From Candidatus Rokuibacteriota bacterium (GTDB lineage: Bacteria; Methylomirabilota; Methylomirabilia; Rokubacteriales; CSP1-6): a stretch of 35,028 nt of DNA. The position numbers were made by a program, and so were the translations under genes. The stretch lies in assembly GCA_016209425.1 (NCBI GenBank), contig JACQWA010000384.1, positions 1 through 35,028 of the forward strand, written 5' to 3'. Position 1 is the first letter of the stretch, and each line of letters starts with the position of its first letter. Positions 9,628-18,019 of the stretch are shown piece after piece. A model generated the notes under the pieces. That model did not search any database. It was not told the origin of the DNA and saw only the letters and a list, made by a program, of their open reading frames with translations.

Positions 9628-9984
9628 ATGGGAGGCTCATTGCGCTCCTTCGTGTCTTTGGAGGAGAAGATCAAGGCCGTTGCCGACATCCACGTGAAGC
9701 GGATCTCGGCCAAGGACGTGGTTCAGGTCCGCCGCCACAACAGTGTCGACAAACCGGTTGTGAAGAGAATCGGCGACCAGTTAAAGGCGACAGGTATCCT
9801 TCCCTGGCTGGATGAGTGGGAACTTCGGCCGGGTTTGCCATGGCAAAAGGCGCTTGGGGAGCAGATTAAAAGCATCAAGTCGGCTGCAGTGTTTGTTGGG
9901 TTCAGCGGATTTCGGAAGAGTGAGCCTGATCCCTTGAAGCAGCTGGTCTGGGGCGTCACTGGGCGCCGGGATGACCCGCGCTGA
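9628..9984 (+). pseudogene. Truncated TIR-domain protein fragment
   Basis: RRHNSVDKPVVKRIGDQLKATGILPWLDEWELRPGLPWQKALGEQIKSIKSAAVFVG resembles TIR_2; ends soon after the fourth strand. Confidence 0.55.
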
Positions 9985-10082
9985 CCGGGTCTTGCCGACG
10001 TCGCGCTTGGGCTCGGGCGGCCGTCACGCGTCTAAGAAACTTTGGGTCCAGCCGCAGGCCCGTGCGCTGTTCCGACGGCGGT

Positions 10083-10105
10083 GCCCCGGGGGAATCCCCC
10101 CGGGC
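10083..10105. repeat. GC-rich hairpin (ccccgggggaatccccccggg)
   Basis: Self-complementary arms read directly. Confidence 0.5.
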
Positions 10106-10127
10106 CGGCCCGTCCGATAAGGGGCTT

Positions 10128-10203
10128 CACCCTCTCCCTCACGAGGGAGAGGGAGAGATTTTGGCACCCTCGCCCCCGGAGGGGGAGAGGGCAGGGTGAG
10201 GGG
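10128..10203. repeat. Palindromic CCCTCACCCT/CTCTCCC-type repeat with two hairpins
   Basis: cttcaccctctccctcacgagggagagggagagattttggcaccctcgcccccggagggggagagggcagggtgagggg; related sequence at 31226-31277. Confidence 0.75.
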
Positions 10204-10641
10204 GGCGCCTGCGAGGCGGCGCTCGCGTTCATGCATACTTCGGGCTAAGGTCTCCATAGCTCCCCGCCCCGCAAATTCAGCGACCGCCCAAGTAATCCCA
10301 GCAATGATGAGCCCGCTGATGACGCTGAAAATAACGGTTGTGAATGCTCGTTGCATACCCCGCACCTTCGTACGGGGTGATTGTGCTACGGCATCGCCTG
10401 CTCTGGTGAAGCACTATCCATGGTAGCGTTCGCATTTTATGCGTCCCGCGCGCCCACGCGAAGCGGCGCGCCCGTGCATGAGCGCGGTGCTCGATACCAC
10501 CGGCAGGTTGTCGGCGACCCACATCCATCGCGAAGCGTGGCTCGTCCACACCCGAGAGCAAAGACGCAGCGATCTGGGGCAAACAGTGTTGTTTGACGCG
10601 GCCCCTCCGAGCCCGTACAATCGTGGCGAGGAGCCAGCTCG

Positions 10642-11190
10642 ATGGCAACCCGTCGCGTGGTGCTGACCTACAAAGAGTACGAGGCCCTGCCGGCCGACGG
10701 CCGCAGGTACGAGATCCATGATGGGGAGCTCTCCGTGACGCCTGCACCCAGTCCCCGGCACCAGATGATCAGCGCCAACCTGTTCAGAGTTCTTGACGCG
10801 CATGTACGCGCCCGGGGGATCGGCATCGTGCTGTACGCTCCTCTTGACGTCGTCCTCAGCGAGACCTCGATCGTCCAGCCTGATATTGTCTATCTGGAGC
10901 CAGAACGGCTTGGCGCGATCAGCGACCGCGGGGTTGAGGGCGCGCCGACTCTTGCAGTCGAGATCATTTCGCCCTCAACGACGCTGATCGACCGGAGCAC
11001 CAAGCATCAGCTCTACGCTCGTCACGGCGTCCCCTTCTTCTGGCTCGTGGACCCGGAAGCCCGCATGGTCGAGGCGTTTGTCCTCGGGCCCGAGGGGTAC
11101 TCCCTGGCCCTGCGAGCCTCTGGACCGCAGCCCGTCAACCCTCCACCCTTTCTAGACCTCGCGCTCATCCCCACCTCCCTGTGGCCGTAG
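10642..11190 (+). CDS. Uma2 family endonuclease (DUF820)
   Basis: LTYKEYEALPADGRRYEIHDGELSVTPAPSPRHQMISANL, VQPDIVYLE, PTLAVEIISPSTTLIDRSTKHQLYARHGVPFFWLVDPEARMVEAF. Confidence 0.92.
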   Translation: MATRRVVLTYKEYEALPADGRRYEIHDGELSVTPAPSPRHQMISANLFRVLDAHVRARGIGIVLYAPLDVVLSETSIVQPDIVYLEPERLGAISDRGVEGAPTLAVEIISPSTTLIDRSTKHQLYARHGVPFFWLVDPEARMVEAFVLGPEGYSLALRASGPQPVNPPPFLDLALIPTSLWP

Positions 11191-11560
11191 GCCTCACGGA
11201 ACGGGATCCGCGACTATGTCGAATTCACCCCGGCCGAGCGATAGGCATGCGAACGGCTGTTCGCGTCGTGGAAACCGACGCGCTTCCTGTCCAGTAGGGT
11301 CCCAGTAAGCCAACCGTAGCAGACTCGCGCAGAGCGAGTCCCCACTGTATCGGTTCGTTCCAGGTCTTTTCGGTTGATGGCCCGCATGACCGTAACCACC
11401 CCCTCGTCAACCCGGTAGAGCACCCGGTCATCAATGAGCCCCCGGAGGGCCGAGGCCCTCCGCCCCTCGGCCGCCCTCGACCGTGACCCCTGCCCACTCC
11501 CGGCTCCCGAAAAGCCGCGGCCCCATAAGGCAAATGACCCGGGAAAACGGTCCGCCTGTT

Positions 11561-11604
11561 CTATTGACTATCGAGGGGGAGGAGTTTTCCTCTTGAGTCA
11601 ATAG
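11561..11604. promoter_or_regulatory. Nested inverted repeat upstream of aprBA (candidate operator or attenuator)
   Basis: CTATTGACT (11561-11569) ... AGTCAATAG (11596-11604), perfect 9-bp arms, enclosing gagga-gttt-tcctc. Confidence 0.45.
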
Positions 11605-11692
11605 ACTCGACGGGTCCGCCGGGTCCTTCAGGCAGGGCGGGGCGGTTGATCCCCCGCATGAGATTCGGACCCAAACCAGGGTGAGGTGAGCC

Positions 11693-12127
11693 ATGCCGAG
11701 CTTCGTGTACGCCGAGAAGTGTGACGGGTGTAAGGGGCAGGCGCGGACGGCCTGCCAGTACATCTGCCCCAACGACCTCATGGCGCTGAACAAGGAGATC
11801 ATGAAGGCCTTCAACCAGGAGCCCGAGCTCTGCTGGGAGTGCTTCAGCTGCGTCAAGATCTGCCCCCAGCAGGCAATCGAGGTCAGGCACTACGCCGACT
11901 TCGCCCCGCTGGGGGCCAGCGTCATCCCCCTCAGAGGGTCGGATTCCATCATGTGGACCATCAAATTCAGGGACGGGCGGCTCAAGCGGTTCAAGTTCAA
12001 GACCCGCACGAGCGCTGAGGGGTCTATCGAGCCCTACGACGGCGCCCCGGCGGGATCGCCCGGGGACCTCGCCTCCCCGAACTTCTTCACCGAGGCGGGC
12101 AAGACGCTTCCCGTCCCGACCCGGTAG
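11693..12127 (+). CDS. aprB: Adenylylsulfate reductase subunit beta
   Basis: MPSFVYAEKCDGCKGQARTACQYICPNDLMALN...CWECFSCVKICPQQAIEVRHYADFAPLGASVIPLRGSDSIMWTIKFRDG. Confidence 0.96.
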   Translation: MPSFVYAEKCDGCKGQARTACQYICPNDLMALNKEIMKAFNQEPELCWECFSCVKICPQQAIEVRHYADFAPLGASVIPLRGSDSIMWTIKFRDGRLKRFKFKTRTSAEGSIEPYDGAPAGSPGDLASPNFFTEAGKTLPVPTR

Positions 12128-12141
12128 AGGAGGGGAGAGAC

Positions 12142-14031
12142 ATGGCGACGAACGGGAAGCCGGAAGTGGTGGAGGTCTCGACCGACCTCCTGATCGTGGG
12201 CGGCGGGATGGCGGCCTGCGGGGCCGCGGTGGAGGCGCGCCGGTGGGCGCCCGCGGAGATGAAGATCACCCTGGTGGACAAGGCCGCCATGGACCGGAGC
12301 GGGGCGGTCGCCATGGGGCTCTCCGCCGTCAACACGTACCTCGGGGAGAACACGCCCGAGGACTACGTGCGGTACGTCCGCACCGACCTGATGGGGATCA
12401 TCCGGGAGGACTTGGTCTACGACCTGGGCCGCCACGTGGACGACTCCGTCCACCTCTTCGAGAAGTGGGGGCTGCCGATCTGGAAGCAGCACGGCGACGA
12501 GGGCAAGCCCCTGGCCGAGGGGGGCAAGCCGGTCCGGTCGGGCCGCTGGCAGATCATGATCAGCGGCGAGAGCTACAAGGTAATCGTGGCCGAAGCCGCC
12601 AAGAAGGCACTGGGGGCCGAGAACATCTACGAGCGCGTCTTCGTGGTCAAGCTCCTCCTCGACGGCAAGGAGGCGAACCGCGTCGCGGGGGCCGTGGGCT
12701 TCAGCGTGAGGGAGAACAAGATCTACATCTTCCGGGCGAAGGCGGTCCTGGTGGCCTGCGGGGGCGCCGTCCACGTCTTCCGGCCGCGCTCGACCGGTGA
12801 GGGGCTGGGGCGCACCTGGTACCCGCCGTGGAACTCCGGCTCCACCTACGCCATGCTGCTCCAGGGCGGCGCCGAGATGACCATGATGGAGAACCGGTTC
12901 GTGCCCGCGCGGTTCAAGGACGGTTATGGTCCCGTGGGCGCGTGGTTCCTCCTCTTCAAGGCCAAGGCCCTGAACGCCCTGGGCGAGGACTACGTGCTCA
13001 AGAACAAGGCGCATCTCAAGGAGTACGACCCCTACGGGAGCGCCGCCATCACTCCGACCTGCCTCCGGAACCACCTGATGATGGAGGAGATGCGGCAGGG
13101 GCGGGGGCCGATTTTCATGGACACGCCGACGGCCATGAAGGAGCTGGCGGCCAAGATGGACCCCAAGCAGGTCAAGGAGCTCGAGGCCGAGGCCTGGGAG
13201 GATTTCCTCGACATGACGATCACCCAGGCCGGCCTCTGGGCCAGCATGAACGTCGCGCCGGAGGAAAAGCCGTCGGAGATCATACCCGCCGAGCCCTACC
13301 TCATGGGCTCCCACGCCGGCTGCGCCGGGGCCTGGGTCAGCGGCCCCGAGGACTTCGCGCCCCCCGAATACCGGTGGGGGTACAACCGGATGACGACCGT
13401 CCAGGGGCTCTTCACCGCCGGGGATGGTGTCGGCGCCTCGGGACACAAGTTCTCTTCCGGCTCCCACGCCGAGGGGCGGATCGCCGCCAAGGCGGCCGTC
13501 CGCTTCATCGGGGATCACGCCGACTTTGCGCCGTGCGTGGCCCAGAGCGCCGACGAGCTGGCAGCGGAGATCTACCGGCCGCTGGCGACCTTCGAGAAGT
13601 ACCGGTCGGTCACCACGGACCCGGCCATCAACCCCCACTACGTCCGCCCCAAGATGCTGATGTTCCGGCTCAACAAGATCATGGACGAGTATGTGGCGGG
13701 GATCACCACCGGCTACACGACCGGCGAAGCATCGCTCACCCACGGCCTCGAGCTCCTCACCATGCTCAAGGAGGACTCGGCGAAGCTCGCGGCGAAAGAT
13801 CTGCACGAGCTGATGCGCTGCTGGGAGAACTACCACCGGATCTGGGCGGCCGAGGCGCACCTGCGCCACATCCTCTTCCGGCAGGAGACCCGGTACCCGG
13901 GCTACTACTACCGCTCCGATTTCCCCAAGCTGGACGACGGGAACTGGCGGGTCTTCGCCAACTCCCGGTACGATCCGCAGAGGGGCCGGTGGGAGTGCTT
14001 CACAAAGCCGGTGGTCGGGCTGGTCACGTGA
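12142..14031 (+). CDS. aprA: Adenylylsulfate reductase subunit alpha
   Basis: TDLLIVGGGMAACGAAVEARRWAP, DRSGAVAMGLSAVNTYLG, HVFRPRSTGEGLGRTWYPPWNSGSTYAMLLQGGAEMTMMENRFVPARFKDGYGPVGAWFL. Confidence 0.97.
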   Translation: MATNGKPEVVEVSTDLLIVGGGMAACGAAVEARRWAPAEMKITLVDKAAMDRSGAVAMGLSAVNTYLGENTPEDYVRYVRTDLMGIIREDLVYDLGRHVDDSVHLFEKWGLPIWKQHGDEGKPLAEGGKPVRSGRWQIMISGESYKVIVAEAAKKALGAENIYERVFVVKLLLDGKEANRVAGAVGFSVRENKIYIFRAKAVLVACGGAVHVFRPRSTGEGLGRTWYPPWNSGSTYAMLLQGGAEMTMMENRFVPARFKDGYGPVGAWFLLFKAKALNALGEDYVLKNKAHLKEYDPYGSAAITPTCLRNHLMMEEMRQGRGPIFMDTPTAMKELAAKMDPKQVKELEAEAWEDFLDMTITQAGLWASMNVAPEEKPSEIIPAEPYLMGSHAGCAGAWVSGPEDFAPPEYRWGYNRMTTVQGLFTAGDGVGASGHKFSSGSHAEGRIAAKAAVRFIGDHADFAPCVAQSADELAAEIYRPLATFEKYRSVTTDPAINPHYVRPKMLMFRLNKIMDEYVAGITTGYTTGEASLTHGLELLTMLKEDSAKLAAKDLHELMRCWENYHRIWAAEAHLRHILFRQETRYPGYYYRSDFPKLDDGNWRVFANSRYDPQRGRWECFTKPVVGLVT

Positions 14032-14065
14032 GGTGGGGGAGCCTTAACACGAGGAGGGAAGCATC

Positions 14066-15070
14066 ATGAATCAGCGCAGGACGACAGGAATCTGGATCGG
14101 TCTGGTACTCGTCTTGTCCCTGGCCAGCTCGGCCTTCGGGGCCGAGGTGATCGTGGACACCGCCTATGTGGCCAAGCAGAAGGACAAGGCGGGGGTGGTC
14201 CTTCTCGATGCCCGCGGGGGAAAGGCATACGGCGAGGGGCACATTCCCGGCGCCATCAACCTCGGCGGCAGGGGGGCGGCCGTGGTCCTGAGGGACGTGG
14301 ACGCGCGGGTGCTTCCGGTGAAGACCCTGGAGAAGATCCTCGGTGAAGCGGGGATCAGCCGGGACCAGGAGATCATCGTGTACGGAGCCAAGGGCGACAC
14401 CGGCATGACGGTCCCATTCTGGATCCTGGAGTACCTGGGGGCCGAGAAGGTTCGGGCCTACTGGGGAGGGATCGACGACTGGAAAGCCGCCAAGCAGCCC
14501 CTGGCGACCCAGGAGCAGAAACTCCCGGCGGCCAAGTTCGTGGCCAAGGTGCGGGCGGACCGCTACGCCTCGACGGAGTACGTGAAGGCGAACTTGAAAA
14601 ACGCCAACGTCCAGATCGTCGATTCCCGGACCCCCAAAGAGTTCGCCGGAGATGATATCCGCGCCCTGAGGGGCGGGCACGTCCCCGGGGCCATTCTGAT
14701 CCCCTTCGAGCAGAACTGGGCCGACCCGGAGGCGGCGAAGAAGCTGGCCGACAAGAAAGTGACGGGCCGCGACGGCATGGCCCTGAAGGACGACAAGGCC
14801 CTCCGAGAGATCTACAAGGGCCTGGACCCCAAGAAGGAGGTCGTCGCCTACTGCCAGACCGGTACCCGCTCGACGCTGACCTACGTGGCCCTGAGGTCGC
14901 TGGGCTTCGAGAAGATCCGGAACTATGACGACTCCTGGATCGTGTGGGGGAGCCGCCCGGACCTTCCGGTCGAGAACGCGAGCTACTACGACTTCGTCAA
15001 GGTGAACGCGGCGCTCCGGAGGATCGACGACCTGGAGCGGCAGGTGGACGAGCTTACGCGAAAGCGGTGA
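14066..15070 (+). CDS. Exported two-domain rhodanese-like sulfurtransferase
   Basis: Signal peptide MNQRRTTGIWIGLVLVLSLASSAFGAEV; second domain active loop VVAYCQTGTRSTLTYVAL; first domain lacks catalytic Cys (IIVYGAKGDTG). Confidence 0.88.
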   Translation: MNQRRTTGIWIGLVLVLSLASSAFGAEVIVDTAYVAKQKDKAGVVLLDARGGKAYGEGHIPGAINLGGRGAAVVLRDVDARVLPVKTLEKILGEAGISRDQEIIVYGAKGDTGMTVPFWILEYLGAEKVRAYWGGIDDWKAAKQPLATQEQKLPAAKFVAKVRADRYASTEYVKANLKNANVQIVDSRTPKEFAGDDIRALRGGHVPGAILIPFEQNWADPEAAKKLADKKVTGRDGMALKDDKALREIYKGLDPKKEVVAYCQTGTRSTLTYVALRSLGFEKIRNYDDSWIVWGSRPDLPVENASYYDFVKVNAALRRIDDLERQVDELTRKR

Positions 15071-15077
15071 CGCCGGG

Positions 15078-15449
15078 ATGGCGGGAAAGCGCCTGCTCAT
15101 CTTGCAGACGCACGGGGTCGGTGAGCCGCGCCGGACGTACGCGCCCCTCTTCTTCGCGCTGACGGCCGCCGCCATGGACATGGAGGTGGCCGTCTGGTTC
15201 AGCATGGAGGGCGTCACCCAGCTCCGCAGGGGAGCGGCGGAACAGGTGGAGCTGGAGCCCGGGAGCGGGGTGACGCTCAAGACCTGGCTCGACCAGGCCC
15301 GGGAGGCGGGCGTGGAGCTTCTGGCGTGCGCGCACGCCATGGGCCTGGAAAAGATGGTGGAAGCGGAGCTGATCGAAGGGGTCCGGGTGGTGGGGGTCGC
15401 CGGCGTGCTCGATCGCTGCCTGGAGGCGGACCGCGTGATGTACTTCTGA
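15078..15449 (+). CDS. DsrE-family protein (DsrE2-like)
   Basis: RLLILQTHGVGEPRRTYAPLFFALTAAAMDMEVAVWFSMEGVTQL...GVELLACAHAMGL. Confidence 0.75.
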   Translation: MAGKRLLILQTHGVGEPRRTYAPLFFALTAAAMDMEVAVWFSMEGVTQLRRGAAEQVELEPGSGVTLKTWLDQAREAGVELLACAHAMGLEKMVEAELIEGVRVVGVAGVLDRCLEADRVMYF

Positions 15450-15466
15450 GAGCCACTGGAGGGGGA

Positions 15467-15742
15467 ATGGCACAGAAGAGGGTTGCCGTGCTCGTCAGGG
15501 ACAGACAGGGCGAGGCGCTCAGGATGTCTCTCGGCTTACTGCTCCTGGACGACGCGGTCGATGTGTACGTGCTGGACAGAAAGCTGGAGCCGACCGAGGA
15601 AAACCTGCTGCATCTGGAGACGATGAAAGAGTTCGAGATGACGATCTATACGAATTGCCGGGAGAACGAAGGAATGGAATGTCTTTCGACCGTGGAGCTC
15701 GCCCAGAAATTGCTTCAGTACGATCACGTGTTGCCCTACTGA
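15467..15742 (+). CDS. DsrE/DsrF-like small protein
   Basis: KRVAVLVRDRQGEALRMSLGLLLLDDAVDVYVLDRKLE...YDHVLPY; ATG at 15467 after a purine-rich RBS. Confidence 0.65.
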   Translation: MAQKRVAVLVRDRQGEALRMSLGLLLLDDAVDVYVLDRKLEPTEENLLHLETMKEFEMTIYTNCRENEGMECLSTVELAQKLLQYDHVLPY

Positions 15743-15780
15743 GCCTCCGTCCCGGTCGATGAGGGAGAAGGGACAACGGC

Positions 15781-16083
15781 GTGAAGCTGGGAATACTCGT
15801 CAACACGGATAGACATCTTCACGATATTGTCGGGCTGACACGAGCTGCCGTTTCGAGCGGGCATGAAGTGACCCTCTTCGCCATGGACGAAGGCACGCGC
15901 TTGGTCGAAGACCCTTCCTATACCGATCTGTGCAAGCTGCCTGGCGTTGCCATGAGCGTCTGTGAGCACAGCGCCAAGGGGCATCACGTTCGGACGGTGG
16001 GGCTGCCCAAAGAGATCGTCTGCGGGAGCCAGTATCATCACGCGGTGATGGTCCATGGCGCTGACCGGATGATCGTCCTGTAG
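15781..16083 (+). CDS. DsrE/F-like family protein
   Basis: KLGILVNTDRHLHDIVGLTRAAVSSGHEVTLFAMDEGTRLVED; GTG start. Confidence 0.65.
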   Translation: MKLGILVNTDRHLHDIVGLTRAAVSSGHEVTLFAMDEGTRLVEDPSYTDLCKLPGVAMSVCEHSAKGHHVRTVGLPKEIVCGSQYHHAVMVHGADRMIVL

Positions 16084-16099
16084 CGGGAGCGATTGGGTG

Positions 16100-16270
16100 A
16101 TGAGGGTTCTCTTTCTCCTGAGGGACGGACCGGAGAAGCTCTGCGGTCAGATCATCGATCTGCATTCCAGGGAGCATGAGGTGACGGTCATCGATCTCTC
16201 AGAACGAGAAGTTCCCTACGAGCGGATCGTTGCCGAGATCTGCGCTCACGACAGAGTCATCGCGTGGTGA
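16100..16270 (+). CDS. 56-aa DsrH/TusB-like protein (not in supplied ORF track)
   Basis: Translated by hand: MRVLFLLRDGPEKLCGQIIDLHSREHEVTVIDLSEREVPYERIVAEICAHDRVIAW*; starts 17 nt after the previous stop and overlaps the next start. Confidence 0.6.
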   Translation: MRVLFLLRDGPEKLCGQIIDLHSREHEVTVIDLSEREVPYERIVAEICAHDRVIAW

Positions 16271-18018
16271 AACAGTTGCTCCCACCCGAAACGAGGGGCG
16301 GTCGTGCGTCCGAGGGCGAAAATACGGATCCGGCCATCGTATGGCTGATTTCGCTGCTGTTCGTGGCGGCATTTCTCACGCTGTTCGTCATCCGCGGGAT
16401 CGATGACAACCGGCTGACGAGCTGGCAATGGGTATTTGCCGCCGCCGATGGGCCCAAAATCGCGGGGATGCTGGGGATCGGCCTGGTGTGTGCGTTCGCG
16501 GTGTCGAAGGTGTCGCTGCCGGGGCGCCACCTGGGCGGCGTCCTGTTCCTCTCCTCTTTTCTCACGGCGGCGGGGTTCTGGAGCGAGCCCGAGGTGATCG
16601 TGGATGCCGCGAGATATTTCACGCAGGCCAAGCATCTCGAACTGTACGGGGTCGCGTATTTCCTCCACGGCTGGGGCAGGGAGATTCCGGCGTGGACGGA
16701 TCTGCCGCTCATCCCCTTTCTCTACGGCGTGATGTTCGCCCTCTGGGGAGAGACGCGGGTTGGGGTCCAAGTCTTTACCACGCTCCTCTTTTCCGGGACG
16801 GTTGTGCTCACCTACCTGATCGGGAAGACCTTGTGGGACGAAGGCGTCGGTTTCCGCGCGGGGGCGCTTCTTCTGGGGATGCCCTACCTGCTCACGCAAG
16901 TGCCGCTGATGCTGGTTGACGTCCCCACGATGTTTTTCGTTACGCTCGCGACGTTCACCGCCATCAAAGCCCTCAGAGAAGGAGGAGCGGGGTGGACGAC
17001 CGTGTCGTCCGCGGCGCTCACGTGCGCCTTGTTATCGAAATATTCGACGTGGCCGTTGCTCACCGTGGTTCCGATCATCTTGCTGGTCCACGTGTGGAAG
17101 GACCCGGGGAGACTCCTGCTGCGGGCCGCCGGGATCGTCCTGGTTCCCGTGGTCCTCGTAGGGGCTGTGGGGCTCTGGAAGTATGACGTGATCGTCGGGC
17201 AGCTCGGGCTGCTCCAGACGTATCAAGCGCCGGGCTTAACGCGGTGGCGGGAGAGCTTCGCCTCGACATTCCTCTTTCAGATCCACCCCTTCATCAGCGT
17301 CGCAGCGCTGTATTCCGTCCTGGTTGCGTTCTGGAAAAAGGACTGGAAGTACGCGATCGTCGGCTGGCTCTTGGTCCTGGTCGTGCTGCTGCGGATCGAG
17401 CGGATCAGGTACCTCCTCGTGGCGTTTCCGATGCTGGCCCTGATGGCATCCTACGGCCTGCGGGAAATCAGGAGCGCCGAGATCAGAAGATTCACGACGT
17501 GCGGGATCATCGCCTCGTCACTCGTGGTCGCCGTCTTCGGGTATTTGCCGTACTTGACGAACATCAGCGCGGTAAACGTGATGAACGCGGGCGAGTATTT
17601 GAACTCGATTGACGCGGAGACCGTGGAGGTCTTCGCCCTCCCCCAGGCGCACTCGGCGGTGAATCCGGCCGTGTCCGTTCCGCTGCTCGATCTATTCACC
17701 CGCAAGCGAATCGTCTACCATGACCAGCCACGCTGGTCGCCGCCGCGGGAGGAAATCGAGAGGTCGCCCTTGCGGTTCACGTGGGAGTATCGGAACCCGA
17801 CCTACTACAGTTCACGGGCCGCGGGTCCAAACGGGACGGGGGCCGTGGTGGTCATCCTCGCCCACACCGATCAATCCTTGCCGGATCCGGTCGAGCGGAA
17901 AATCAGAGAGTACCGCCTGTCGAAGGCCTTTCAGGCGTCAGACGAGTGGTTTCAGTACAGGACCTTCGTGAGGATCTACCAGCCGGTGCCGAAGGCGCCG
18001 ACCGGGAGGGCGGATTGA
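16264..18018 (+). CDS. ArnT-like / PMT-family multi-TM glycosyltransferase
   Basis: GTG start; many TM segments; VRGIDDNRLTSWQWVFAA..., ARYFTQAKHLELYGVAYFLHGWGREIPAWTDLPLIPFLYGVMFALWGETRVGVQ; aspartate-bearing first loop. Confidence 0.7.
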   Translation: MVKQLLPPETRGGRASEGENTDPAIVWLISLLFVAAFLTLFVIRGIDDNRLTSWQWVFAAADGPKIAGMLGIGLVCAFAVSKVSLPGRHLGGVLFLSSFLTAAGFWSEPEVIVDAARYFTQAKHLELYGVAYFLHGWGREIPAWTDLPLIPFLYGVMFALWGETRVGVQVFTTLLFSGTVVLTYLIGKTLWDEGVGFRAGALLLGMPYLLTQVPLMLVDVPTMFFVTLATFTAIKALREGGAGWTTVSSAALTCALLSKYSTWPLLTVVPIILLVHVWKDPGRLLLRAAGIVLVPVVLVGAVGLWKYDVIVGQLGLLQTYQAPGLTRWRESFASTFLFQIHPFISVAALYSVLVAFWKKDWKYAIVGWLLVLVVLLRIERIRYLLVAFPMLALMASYGLREIRSAEIRRFTTCGIIASSLVVAVFGYLPYLTNISAVNVMNAGEYLNSIDAETVEVFALPQAHSAVNPAVSVPLLDLFTRKRIVYHDQPRWSPPREEIERSPLRFTWEYRNPTYYSSRAAGPNGTGAVVVILAHTDQSLPDPVERKIREYRLSKAFQASDEWFQYRTFVRIYQPVPKAPTGRAD

Positions 18019-18019
18019 A

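Noticed and set aside
9490-9640. Possible minus-strand gene remnant ending GGSDTRASVQPIRAMVDYGRRRQRTRREEA*
   Set aside because: Reads like a C-terminus but a stop lies close upstream in frame; family not recognised.
10216-10365. Possible small TM protein MQRAFTTVIFSVISGLIIAGITWAVAEFAGRG on the minus strand
   Set aside because: Runs into the palindromic repeat, no context or family support.
11214-11533. Possible RelE-like toxin fragment on the minus strand (LIDDRVLYRVDEGVVTVMRAINRKDLERT)
   Set aside because: Only a short stretch resembles a RelE-type C-terminus; no antitoxin, no full-length ORF. Could be a remnant but not supportable.
12034-13869. 611-aa minus-strand ORF
   Set aside because: Antisense shadow of aprA.
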